Shown: one piece after another, positions 15,664 to 22,640 of the stretch
How the letters are laid out: every line of letters begins with the position of its first letter
How positions within the stretch are numbered: position 1 is the first letter of the stretch
Source of the DNA: Synergistaceae bacterium
GTDB lineage: Bacteria; Synergistota; Synergistia; Synergistales; Aminobacteriaceae
Direction: 5' to 3'
NCBI GenBank assembly: GCA_017448685.1
Contig: JAFSKY010000160.1
Span: 1 to 41,608, forward strand
Length of the DNA: 41,608 nt
Position numbers and translations under genes: made by a program
The notes under the pieces: generated by a model
What the model saw: only the letters and a program-made list of their open reading frames with translations
Told to the model about the DNA's origin: nothing
Databases searched by the model: none

Positions 15664-16956
15664 CTACAGGTAAACTCCGCGAAGCTCTACAATATCCGCG
15701 ACTCTCTTTATCGCCGCCGTATATGCCGAACGCCTCATAGTAACGCCGTGATCCTCAGCGTAGCTCCAAACGCGCCCGAAATTGTCCGTCATGAGCTTCA
15801 CGAGCCTCTGATTGTACTCATCCTCAGTCCACGTGAACCCCTGCAAGTTTTGCGCCCACTCGAAATATGAGCCGACAACGCCGCCAGCGTTCGCGAGGAA
15901 GTCAGGAACAACGATTACTCCCTTGTCATTCAGTATCTCTTCACCCTCAGGCGTGGTAGGGCTGTTCGCGCCCTCAAAGACGTATTTCGCCTTGAGTTTC
16001 CCGGCTGTATCCTGATTCAAAACTCCCTGAGCCGCGCACGGTATGAACATGTCGCAGTCAAGCCCGATGATGTCATCTCCTGGGAGCTTCTCGCAGCCTT
16101 CCTTCTCGAAACCTGTCAGCTTGCGCCCTCTTTGGCCGGGATTCGTGTTCATGTACTCGAATGCTTTGGCAATGTTGATGCCCTTGGGGTTGTAGTATGT
16201 TCCAGTCGTGTCGCTTATCGCAACGATTGTTACGCCAGCCTCGTTGAGGATTTTCGCCGCATAGCTTCCGACGTTGCCGAAGCCCTGAACCGCCGCCGTA
16301 ATCTTTGAGGGGTCAAGACCTTTCAGCCTCATCATCTCAAATGCACATGCCGCGAGTCCTCTACCTGTTGCTTCAGTTCTTCCGGGAGCCCCCCAATAAT
16401 CTATGGGCTTTCCTGTGAGCATTGCAGGCTCAAAATGTCCCAACATCTTGCATATCGTATCCATGATCCAGACCATTTCTTGACCGCCCGTATACATATC
16501 AGGCGCGGGAACGTCAGACCATCTGCCTATAATGGGAGCGATTCTTGCGCCGAAAGTGCGGGACATGCGTTCTTTTTCGCTTCTTGACATGTGGGTAGGG
16601 TCGCAACAAATTCCGCCTTTACCGCCGCCGTAAGGAATCCCGGCAAGCGAGCATTTCCACGTCATGAGCATTGCGAGTCCTTCGCATTCTTGCCCGCTTA
16701 CGTCAAGCGCGTAACGTATACCGCCCTTTGACGGCCCTAACGCTGTCGAGTGCTGTACCCTAAAGCCCTGAAACACCTTCACGCTTCCGTCATCAAGCGT
16801 AACAGGCACTGAAACGTCAACTCTTCTCTCAGGGTAGCTCAGTATCTGGATCAAGCCTTCGCTGAGGTGCATCGCATCTGCCGCCGCGTAGAAATCGCGT
16901 AAAGCCGTGTCGAGTATGAGATTGTTCGCTCTTCTTCTTCCGTTCTCGTCAACCAT
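15664..16956 (-). CDS. gdhA: Glutamate dehydrogenase (Glu/Leu/Phe/Val dehydrogenase family)
   Basis: The start is the ATG at 16956 (MVDENG), five bases after GAAGGTG; an in-frame start 11 codons upstream lacks a site. The 430-residue protein has the dimerisation domain with GPSKGGIR, K101 in TWKCSLAGIPYGGGKGGI (catalytic lysine region, with K113) and a Rossmann domain with VQGFGNVGSYAA. It interconverts glutamate and 2-oxoglutarate. In amino-acid-fermenting anaerobes this is a central catabolic step, and its 430-residue form is like the small hexameric NAD-type enzymes. It stands alone behind a near-consensus promoter that puts a C7 run at its start. Confidence 0.94.
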   Translation of the reverse strand: MVDENGRRRANNLILDTALRDFYAAADAMHLSEGLIQILSYPERRVDVSVPVTLDDGSVKVFQGFRVQHSTALGPSKGGIRYALDVSGQECEGLAMLMTWKCSLAGIPYGGGKGGICCDPTHMSRSEKERMSRTFGARIAPIIGRWSDVPAPDMYTGGQEMVWIMDTICKMLGHFEPAMLTGKPIDYWGAPGRTEATGRGLAACAFEMMRLKGLDPSKITAAVQGFGNVGSYAAKILNEAGVTIVAISDTTGTYYNPKGINIAKAFEYMNTNPGQRGRKLTGFEKEGCEKLPGDDIIGLDCDMFIPCAAQGVLNQDTAGKLKAKYVFEGANSPTTPEGEEILNDKGVIVVPDFLANAGGVVGSYFEWAQNLQGFTWTEDEYNQRLVKLMTDNFGRVWSYAEDHGVTMRRSAYTAAIKRVADIVELRGVYL

Positions 16957-17010
16957 ATTAACACCTTCAAAATATTCTGTATATTTCAAACTTTCTAACT
17001 TTGCGCCAAC

Positions 17011-17017
17011 GGGGGGG
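17011..17017 (-). repeat. C7 homopolymer at the gdhA transcription start
   Basis: Seven G on the plus strand give CCCCCCC in the transcript, one base after the -10 hexamer. The predicted start at about 17012 lies in the run. Such runs permit slippage during initiation or length variation by replication. Confidence 0.7.
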
Positions 17018-17018
17018 A

Positions 17019-17047
17019 ATTGTACAGGGAAATTCTTTTTTTGTCAA
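17019..17047 (-). promoter_or_regulatory. Promoter of gdhA
   Basis: On the minus strand TTGACA (17042-17047), a 17-nt spacer with an A7 run, and TACAAT (17019-17024). The leader is about 56 nt. On the plus strand TATAAT at 17057-17062 may serve the divergent thioesterase, with no good -35. Confidence 0.75.
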
Positions 17048-17184
17048 ATCTGGCTGTATAATACCTGCTGTGTTACATGCCTGAAACATTCCGTGCCATG
17101 TTGATTTTTCGCAGAGTAAAGCGGCGTTTTAGGCAACGTAGGAGCATTAACCGAATATTTCACATCAAGGAGAATTTATCCCCA

Positions 17185-17613
17185 ATGTCAGACGACATAA
17201 AGATTAACCAAGAGGCTTTGCACAAGCTAAGGAGCGATATTGAGAATAAGACGGGCTTCCAGTTCGTGAAAGTTGAGGATGGAGTCGCTGTGAGTGAGCT
17301 TGAGCTTCAAGAGTACCACTTCAACCCGTACGGAATACCTTACGGCGGAGTCCTCTTCACGATGGCTGATGACACAGCCGGAGTCGCTTTCATCAGCGCG
17401 GGGGGTTATGGCGTTACGGTCAATGGGCATGTGGATTACCTGAGAGGCTCAAGGAATGCCGAGAAGCTCATATGCACGGCAAAAGTCAGGAAGGCCGGAA
17501 GACGGATATTCTACATTGACGCTGATATTGTGAACGAGAAGGATGAGGATTTGTGCAGGTTCAAGTTTGTGTTCTTCAACATGGAGGACAGAGGCCCGGA
17601 AGCTGTGAAGTGA
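17185..17613 (+). CDS. PaaI-type hotdog-fold thioesterase
   Basis: I start at the ATG at 17185 (MSDDIKIN), 11 bases after AAGGAGA; the longer open frame from 17077 has a basic, non-conserved extension. The 142-residue product has the hotdog landmarks of the PaaI/YbdB group: FNPYGIPYGGVLFTMADDTAGVAF with the G-x-x-x-G helix and the catalytic acidic residue in ADDTAG, then VDYLRGSRN. Such enzymes hydrolyse acyl- or aryl-CoA thioesters; the substrate is unknown here. A hairpin TCCCGG...CCGGGA at 17618-17641 between it and the convergent ankyrin gene may end transcription, although its U-tract is poor. Confidence 0.85.
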   Translation: MSDDIKINQEALHKLRSDIENKTGFQFVKVEDGVAVSELELQEYHFNPYGIPYGGVLFTMADDTAGVAFISAGGYGVTVNGHVDYLRGSRNAEKLICTAKVRKAGRRIFYIDADIVNEKDEDLCRFKFVFFNMEDRGPEAVK

Positions 17614-17645
17614 GATTTCCCGGCCATGCTGTTGACCGGGATGGG

Positions 17646-18002
17646 TTATTTTGCGCCACAATAACGCAGGAGGTCTTCTATGTCCGGGTAACCATGCGCA
17701 CAATCAAGAGCCGTAAAGCCTCTGTTATCCCTCATGTTGACATCCGCGCCGCCACCTATGAGAATTTCTGCGATTTCCGAGTCGCCCGCCATCATCAAAG
17801 CTGTTCTGCCGTCATTGTCCCTTGCGTTTACGTCAGCACCGTGTTCAATGAGGATTCTTGTTGTCTCAGAGTCAAGCGCGAGCATTACAGCTGTATAGCC
17901 GTCATTGTTCCTTGCGTTTGAGTTTGCGCCATTCCTCAAAGCCTCTTCAACTTTCTCGGCCTCGCCATATTCACACAGCGCGAGAAATTCATCGTCATTC
18001 AA
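17646..18002 (-). CDS. Small ankyrin-repeat protein
   Basis: The 118-residue protein is made almost wholly of ankyrin repeats. After an N-terminal helix pair (EFLALCEYGEAEKVEEAL) come repeats beginning NARNNDGYTAVMLAL, NARDNDGRTALMMAG and NMRDNRGFTALDCAH, and a cap ending LLRYCGAK. The repeats are shortened (about 30 residues), but the TPL/TAL and GADVN motifs are clear. It has no signal peptide, so it is probably a cytoplasmic protein-binding adaptor. A decayed ankyrin C-terminus ending LLRKYGAK lies just upstream (18041-18124), so the gene seems to come from a former tandem set. The start lacks a strong ribosome site (GGAG at 12 bases). Confidence 0.82.
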   Translation of the reverse strand: MNDDEFLALCEYGEAEKVEEALRNGANSNARNNDGYTAVMLALDSETTRILIEHGADVNARDNDGRTALMMAGDSEIAEILIGGGADVNMRDNRGFTALDCAHGYPDIEDLLRYCGAK

Positions 18003-18040
18003 TTTTGCATCTCCGTTTCATTTGGGATTGAGGCGGGAAG

Positions 18041-18124
18041 TTACTTTGCGCCGTATTTGCGGAGAAGACTGGCTATTTCTGTGCGTTGAAAGTCTCAAGG
18101 CTTCGGCGGGAATGTAGTTATTCT
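18041..18124 (-). pseudogene. Remnant of an ankyrin-repeat gene 3' end
   Basis: Reading minus from about 18124, one frame gives NNYIPAEALRLS and the neighbouring frame gives TEIASLLRKYGAK followed by TAA at 18041. Together these resemble one ankyrin repeat and the same cap as the intact gene (LLRYCGAK), joined by a frameshift. No start or upstream part remains before thiN. Confidence 0.5.
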
Positions 18125-18134
18125 CGTGAATGTC

Positions 18135-18758
18135 TCACCTTACGCACACAAGCAACAAGCACCCTTCCTCAAGTGAGATTACTGCGTCATTATCCCGGCT
18201 CAAAACCTCATTGCTTATGCCGTATTGAAACTCAGGGGATATTTCTCCCCCGTCAAGGTTGTATTTCGCGCCCGTGATTGTGATTCCCTTTGCGACTCCC
18301 GAAATATTCAGCAGTGAGAAGCATCGCCAGCCATATTTTACCCTCATAGTTTCGCCAGCCGTGATTATGCTCATCTCTGAATAGTCGCTCGCAATGACTC
18401 CTCGCCCGCCGTTTTCCGCAATCATCATGAGGGCATAAATATTCCCCAGAGTCATATCCTCACGCCCGCCAGTTACGCCCGCCATCAAAAACTCATCATA
18501 TCCACGCCGGAGTCCTTCCTTCACAGCAAATATCGTGTCAGTGTCATCCTTCACGCATGGAAGCGTGATTACGTTACGCGAGTCTTGTGGCTTTGGATGT
18601 GAGTCGAAATCGCCTATAATGAGTGAGGGAGAAACTTTGAGTTCCTTGACGTGTTTCAATCCGCAATCGCAGTACACGAAGAAATCATCTGCCCTGAAGT
18701 ATGAGCGTATGAGGGAGTAATTCCGTATTTCCGCGCCGCCAATGATTACCCAGCGCAT
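18135..18758 (-). CDS. thiN: Thiamine pyrophosphokinase
   Basis: The 207-residue protein matches the ThiN/TPK family. GDFDS at residues 49-53 and DDTDT at 71-75 hold Mg-ATP, and TGGREDMTLGN at 96-106 completes the catalytic domain; a C-terminal beta domain binds thiamine. It transfers pyrophosphate from ATP to free thiamine to give TPP. It is the last gene of the thi operon; its ATG overlaps the stop of thiD/tenA (TAATG). Because ThiE makes thiamine monophosphate, a phosphatase is needed before ThiN can act; the HAD gene of this operon is a candidate. No thiL is visible. Confidence 0.93.
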   Translation of the reverse strand: MRWVIIGGAEIRNYSLIRSYFRADDFFVYCDCGLKHVKELKVSPSLIIGDFDSHPKPQDSRNVITLPCVKDDTDTIFAVKEGLRRGYDEFLMAGVTGGREDMTLGNIYALMMIAENGGRGVIASDYSEMSIITAGETMRVKYGWRCFSLLNISGVAKGITITGAKYNLDGGEISPEFQYGISNEVLSRDNDAVISLEEGCLLLVCVR

Positions 18759-20215
18759 TACTCAGCCCAGCCCATATCCCAGAATCCCATCTCATAGAGC
18801 GAGCATTCCCGGAAAATCTCCGCGAGATGATTCACCTGTGAGGCCGTGTAATTCTCCGCTGAACGTTCAAGGAATGAGGTTAGAATGTCATTCAGCCCGC
18901 AATATTCCTCGCCTGAATATGTGCGTACCCATGCGCCGTATAAGTCATGCTTCACGGAGTCGGGATTGTTGCTGACGATTTTTTTCGCGATGTCCTCATA
19001 GCTTAACGCACACGACAGAATAGCCGCTAAAACTTCCGGCTCGCCCTCATCATATGCAACTCTCATCATGTAGGAGGTGTACGAGAGATTCGCCAGCTCC
19101 CTTGAGGCTGAGTCTAATTCCTCCTGAGTTACTCCAAGCCGGGACATGTAGCCTTTATGCACGTTCATTTCAACGTTTGCGATTGCCTCAATGACTGATG
19201 AGAACAGGCGCATTGTATCGAGGCTTTTTGCCTTTGCGATTCCGAGCGCGAAGACTTTTGCATACTCGTTGAGGTACAAATAATCCTGAATGATGTACCG
19301 CCTGAATTTTTGAGGGTCAAGAGTGCCTGTTTCAATGCCCTTCACAAACGGGTGATTGTTGTATTCCGGCCAAATGTCAGCAACTGAGGCCATGAGGATT
19401 CCGCGAATGTTCTTTTTGTCCGCGAATTTCCCCGCCAAATCAAACGCATGATTCATCGGCCCGCAACCCTGCCCAAGATCCAGCATTGCCCCTAATGCGC
19501 CGGAAATGTATTCTTTTGCCAGCCTCACAGAGTCAGCAAGCTCATAGCCTTTTGCCAGATTCGCCGCAATTGCGCTTGAGAGTGTGCAGCCTGTTCCGTG
19601 AGTGTTGTGTGTGTCAATACGCCTGCCATGAAACCACGTGAACGCCCCAGACTTATCGCACAACAAATCATCAGCGTCATTCACATTGTGGCCTCCCTTG
19701 ACGAGAACCGCGCAACCGTAATCAGCGCAGATTTTCGCACCAGCTTTTTCCATGTCATCACGTCCGCTAATCTTCATGCCTGAGAGTATTTCTGCCTCCG
19801 GGATATTCGGAGTCGTGATTGTTGCGAGTGGCAATAATTCTTCAGCGAGGGTTTTCACTGCGTCATCGGTGATGAGCTTTGCGCCGCTTGTCGAGACCAT
19901 TACGGGATCTGCAACGATATTCCGTGCGTTGTAGTGCCTCAATGCCTCAGATATTGCGCGTATAAGGCCGGAGCTTGACACCATTCCGATTTTGACCGCA
20001 TCGGGGTATATGTCGGTGAATACAGCATCAATCTGCGCCCGCAAAAATTCCGGCGTAACCTCCATTATTCCCGAAACGCCAAGAGTGTTTTGCGCCGTCA
20101 ACGCTGTAATCGCGCTCATCGCGTAAACGCCGTTCATCGTCATGGCTTTAATGTCCGCCTGAATCCCAGCTCCCCCGGAAGAATCTGAACCCGCTATAGT
20201 CAGTGCCACTTTCAT
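18758..20215 (-). CDS. thiD/tenA: Fused HMP(-P) kinase ThiD and thiaminase II TenA
   Basis: The 485-residue protein joins two enzymes. Residues 1-~265 are ThiD: TIAGSDSSGGAGIQAD at the start, VADPVMVSTSG, VLVKGGH and the anion-hole motif NTHGTGCTLSSAIAA. It phosphorylates hydroxymethylpyrimidine twice. Residues ~270-485 are TenA: a helical domain with the active-site cysteine in ILSCALSYEDI and the late glutamate region SLYEMGFWDMGW. TenA hydrolyses thiamine breakdown products such as aminomethyl-pyrimidine to HMP, so the fusion feeds its own kinase. The same domain pair occurs in yeast THI20-type proteins. The start overlaps the HAD gene by ATGA. Both halves look complete. Confidence 0.94.
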   Translation of the reverse strand: MKVALTIAGSDSSGGAGIQADIKAMTMNGVYAMSAITALTAQNTLGVSGIMEVTPEFLRAQIDAVFTDIYPDAVKIGMVSSSGLIRAISEALRHYNARNIVADPVMVSTSGAKLITDDAVKTLAEELLPLATITTPNIPEAEILSGMKISGRDDMEKAGAKICADYGCAVLVKGGHNVNDADDLLCDKSGAFTWFHGRRIDTHNTHGTGCTLSSAIAANLAKGYELADSVRLAKEYISGALGAMLDLGQGCGPMNHAFDLAGKFADKKNIRGILMASVADIWPEYNNHPFVKGIETGTLDPQKFRRYIIQDYLYLNEYAKVFALGIAKAKSLDTMRLFSSVIEAIANVEMNVHKGYMSRLGVTQEELDSASRELANLSYTSYMMRVAYDEGEPEVLAAILSCALSYEDIAKKIVSNNPDSVKHDLYGAWVRTYSGEEYCGLNDILTSFLERSAENYTASQVNHLAEIFRECSLYEMGFWDMGWAE

Positions 20216-20856
20216 TGTGTAATGCCTCCTGTGAAATTTTCGATGAAGTAATCTGCTGTTGCCCGTATCATTTCGCGCTCATGGATATTTGAATCGTCTG
20301 CTACACCGATAACGACAAATCCAGCACGTTTAGCCGCCTCAACCGCAAATAACGCATCCTCAAACACTCCGACATTTTCCGGCCTCATGTGCAAATATTC
20401 AGCGCAGGCCATGAATATATCCGGCTCATGTTTTGTCGTGGCAAGCTCAGAGCATGTGAATATCTCATCGAAATACCCGGCTATGTCGTTGCGTTCCAAT
20501 GCTGACGATAAAAGCTCCCTATTTCCTGACGTGGCAATCACCATATGGATATTCTTGCGCCTCAATCCCTCAAGGAATCCTTGAACGCCGTCTTTCAGGA
20601 TGACTTCATCACGGTAAAAGCCCTCAATGATTCCGAGAATGCCCGATTGTATTTCGCCCTCAGAATCTCTAAGGCTGTAATGTTCCCTCAAATATTTGCA
20701 TGATTGCTCCAAGCTCATGGGGTAAAGCCTGCGTGATAACCCTTCCTCCGGCGTGATATTGAGGCTCTGAAGGTAACGCGTTCCCAATTCGCGCCATATG
20801 TGCATGGAGTCTAGCAATGTCCCGTCAGCGTCAAATATTGCCCCTTCAAGCGTCAT
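20212..20856 (-). CDS. HAD-superfamily phosphatase in the thi operon
   Basis: I start at the ATG at 20856 (MTLEGAIFDADGT), which overlaps the end of thiE; the open frame upstream lies in thiE. The 214-residue protein has the HAD motifs: D9 and D11 in FDADGT, the motif II serine in ATSGN, a lysine in the TTKHEPD region, and ED in GVFEDALFAV. A helical cap follows motif I, as in beta-phosphoglucomutase-like enzymes. Locked between thiE and thiD/tenA by overlaps, it probably acts in thiamine metabolism. The operon needs TMP dephosphorylated to thiamine for ThiN, so TMP phosphatase is the best guess. Plant TH2, a TenA-HAD fusion with this activity, is a precedent. Confidence 0.82.
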   Translation of the reverse strand: MTLEGAIFDADGTLLDSMHIWRELGTRYLQSLNITPEEGLSRRLYPMSLEQSCKYLREHYSLRDSEGEIQSGILGIIEGFYRDEVILKDGVQGFLEGLRRKNIHMVIATSGNRELLSSALERNDIAGYFDEIFTCSELATTKHEPDIFMACAEYLHMRPENVGVFEDALFAVEAAKRAGFVVIGVADDSNIHEREMIRATADYFIENFTGGITQ

Positions 20857-21493
20857 GGCCGGAATATTTCTCTGACAGCCCACGCAATTCACTCGCCGCA
20901 GCCCGAATATCATTTGCCGCAAAAATCGCGCTTATCACGGCGACACCTTCAATGCCACTCCCCGCAAGCATGTGTATATTCCCCGCGTTAATCCCGCCTA
21001 TAGCAACAACAGGAATCTTCACGGAAGCGCATATCTCCCTTAATGCCTCGTGCGTAATGTCTACAGCGTCATCCTTTGATCCAGTGTGAAAGACAGCCCC
21101 TGCTCCGAGATAATCCGCGCCGTTACGTTCAGCGAGTATTGCCTCTTCAGCCGTCCTCACAGAGACTCCGAGAATTTTCCCCGCGCCAATAAGCTCACGG
21201 ACTTTTTCCGCGCTCATATCCTCCTGGCCTGTGTGGACTCCGTCCGCGTTAATGTCGATTGCGAGATTCACATTGTCATTCACGATGAAGGGTACGTGAT
21301 TTTCCCGGCAAATTCTCTGTATTTCGAGTGCCTGATACTTGAACGCCTCATAGCCGAGGTTTTTCTCGCGAATCTGAATCATTGTTGCCCCGCCGGAAAT
21401 GGCCTCCCTTACGCATTCACCGAGAGTCCGACCGTTAAGCCACGTCCTGTCGGTTACAGCGTAAAGCCTCAGAGTTTCAGCCGATAATTTCAT
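20846..21493 (-). CDS. thiE: Thiamine-phosphate synthase
   Basis: The 215-residue TIM-barrel protein has the ThiE hallmarks: LYAVTDR at the start, IQIREKN, VNDNVNLAIDINADGVHTGQED, LGAGAVFHTGSK and VVAIGGINAGN. It joins HMP-pyrophosphate and thiazole phosphate to thiamine monophosphate. Its start lies within the end of thiM (17-bp overlap) and its end overlaps the HAD gene (11 bp), so the operon is tightly coupled. All phosphate- and pyrophosphate-binding loops appear intact. Confidence 0.96.
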   Translation of the reverse strand: MKLSAETLRLYAVTDRTWLNGRTLGECVREAISGGATMIQIREKNLGYEAFKYQALEIQRICRENHVPFIVNDNVNLAIDINADGVHTGQEDMSAEKVRELIGAGKILGVSVRTAEEAILAERNGADYLGAGAVFHTGSKDDAVDITHEALREICASVKIPVVAIGGINAGNIHMLAGSGIEGVAVISAIFAANDIRAAASELRGLSEKYSGHDA

Positions 21494-22301
21494 ATTTCGC
21501 GCCCCTCTCTAAGATTTCGCCCGTCATGTTATATATCGCGTCAATGATTCTGTTGCGGTATGTCGAGTTGCCTTCATGAGCCTGCAAATTCGAGTAACCT
21601 ATTTCCCCCGCAAGGCCCATCATGCACACAGAAGCAGCAGCGGCCTCAAGGACATTGCCCGGATTAGCGGCGATGAAAGCGGCCATGATTCCCGACAACA
21701 TGCAGCCCGTTCCTGTAATGCGTCCCATTTCAGCGCGTCCATTTCGGATTGCATAGCAGCGTTCAGAATCCGCAACGAGATCTATTGCGCCTGTGAGAGC
21801 CACAACAGCCCCTGACGATTTCGCGAAATCACGAACGAATCCGGCCATGAATGCGAGGTTTGAGTCGTTCACGGAGTCTGCTTTGTCCGCGTCAACACCG
21901 CGAGTTTTCCCCGACCCTAGCGCGAGTGTCTTAATCTCTGAGGCATTCCCGCGTATAACGTCAAATTTGATTCCGCGCATGAGATTGACGGCTGTGTTTG
22001 TCCTGAGTGAGCTTGCTCCTGCGCCAACTGGGTCAAGGAGTGTTGCGTGTCCTAATTCCGCTGCTCTTTTGCCCGCCCTGAACATTGACTCAATCGTACG
22101 TGAATTGAGTGTGCCTATGTTGATGTTGATGGCGTTGCATATCGCGGTGATTTCGTATGCGTCATCGGGTTCATCGGCCATGATTGGACTTGCGCCACAA
22201 GCTAATATCGCGTTGGCGACATCGTTGACGGTAACATAGTTCGTTATGTTGTGGACGAGGGGAGATTTGTCCCTTACGTTTTCGAGGCATGTGGATAACA
22301 T
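21477..22301 (-). CDS. thiM: Hydroxyethylthiazole kinase
   Basis: The 274-residue protein fits ThiM: PLVHNITNYVTVNDVAN near the start, GASPIMADEPDD, LLDPVGAGAS and the catalytic TGTGCMLSGIMAAF. It phosphorylates salvaged hydroxyethylthiazole. It is the first gene after the TPP riboswitch. The ribosome site AAAAGGAG is paired in a possible short hairpin with CTCC just upstream, so control may be at translation initiation. There is no ThiG, ThiS, ThiH or ThiC in the window, so this operon works on salvaged precursors. Confidence 0.96.
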   Translation of the reverse strand: MLSTCLENVRDKSPLVHNITNYVTVNDVANAILACGASPIMADEPDDAYEITAICNAININIGTLNSRTIESMFRAGKRAAELGHATLLDPVGAGASSLRTNTAVNLMRGIKFDVIRGNASEIKTLALGSGKTRGVDADKADSVNDSNLAFMAGFVRDFAKSSGAVVALTGAIDLVADSERCYAIRNGRAEMGRITGTGCMLSGIMAAFIAANPGNVLEAAAASVCMMGLAGEIGYSNLQAHEGNSTYRNRIIDAIYNMTGEILERGAKYEIIG

Positions 22302-22313
22302 TGCGTGTGATTT

Positions 22314-22327
22314 CTCCTTTTGGGGAG
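22314..22327 (-). promoter_or_regulatory. Ribosome-site hairpin of thiM
   Basis: CTCC, then CCAAAA, then GGAG would form a small hairpin that hides the thiM Shine-Dalgarno sequence, 24 nt beyond the riboswitch. No terminator with a U-run is visible between the riboswitch and the ATG, which favours translational control. Confidence 0.45.
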
Positions 22328-22350
22328 TCTGCGCGTGAAAAGCTCTGTGA

Positions 22351-22439
22351 AGTTCCCTACGCCGGCATTATCCGGATCAGGTTATGATGGTCGGAATACG
22401 GTTATTCCCTCTCAGCCTGTCATGCAAGCTCCGCTACGA
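22351..22439 (-). promoter_or_regulatory. TPP riboswitch (THI box)
   Basis: The minus strand shows the strongly conserved core of the thiamine-pyrophosphate riboswitch: CTGAGAGGG in the pyrimidine-binding arm, ACCTGATCCGGATAATGCCGG and CGTAGGGAA in the pyrophosphate arm. It sits about 50 nt before thiM, so high TPP should turn the thi operon off. A TnpB element ends immediately upstream. Confidence 0.96.
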
Positions 22440-22640
22440 TAAATATGTACAATTTTATACTATTTATACTGTGGCACTCTCGCGATATGCCTTCCTGTTT
22501 CATCGAACCCGATTTTGCCGATATTGCTAGCTACTTTCGTTTGGTGTAGCTCTCCACAGGCTTTAATTCCCTAGTAGCGATAGGTACATGTTTAAGTGTT
22601 CTTGATTGTGAACTGTCTTAAACTCTATAATTTGCTAAGT
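22440..22640 (-). ncRNA. Putative omega-RNA / right end of the TnpB element
   Basis: DNA after the tnpB stop contains blocks typical of TnpB-associated RNA scaffolds on the minus strand: CTACTAGGGAATTAAAGCC, GTGGAGAGC, GGTTCGATGAAACAGGAAGGC and a hairpin GGCA...TGCC at 22473-22491, then an AT-rich end (AGTATAAATAGTATAAAAT). In such systems the guide is the DNA just past the right end, here the start of the TPP riboswitch. The exact boundary is not determined; 22440 is an estimate. Confidence 0.5.

Noticed and set aside
22440-22500. A defined promoter for the thi operon
   Set aside because: There are AT-rich TATAAA-like words, but no -35 at a good spacing could be found, so none is listed.
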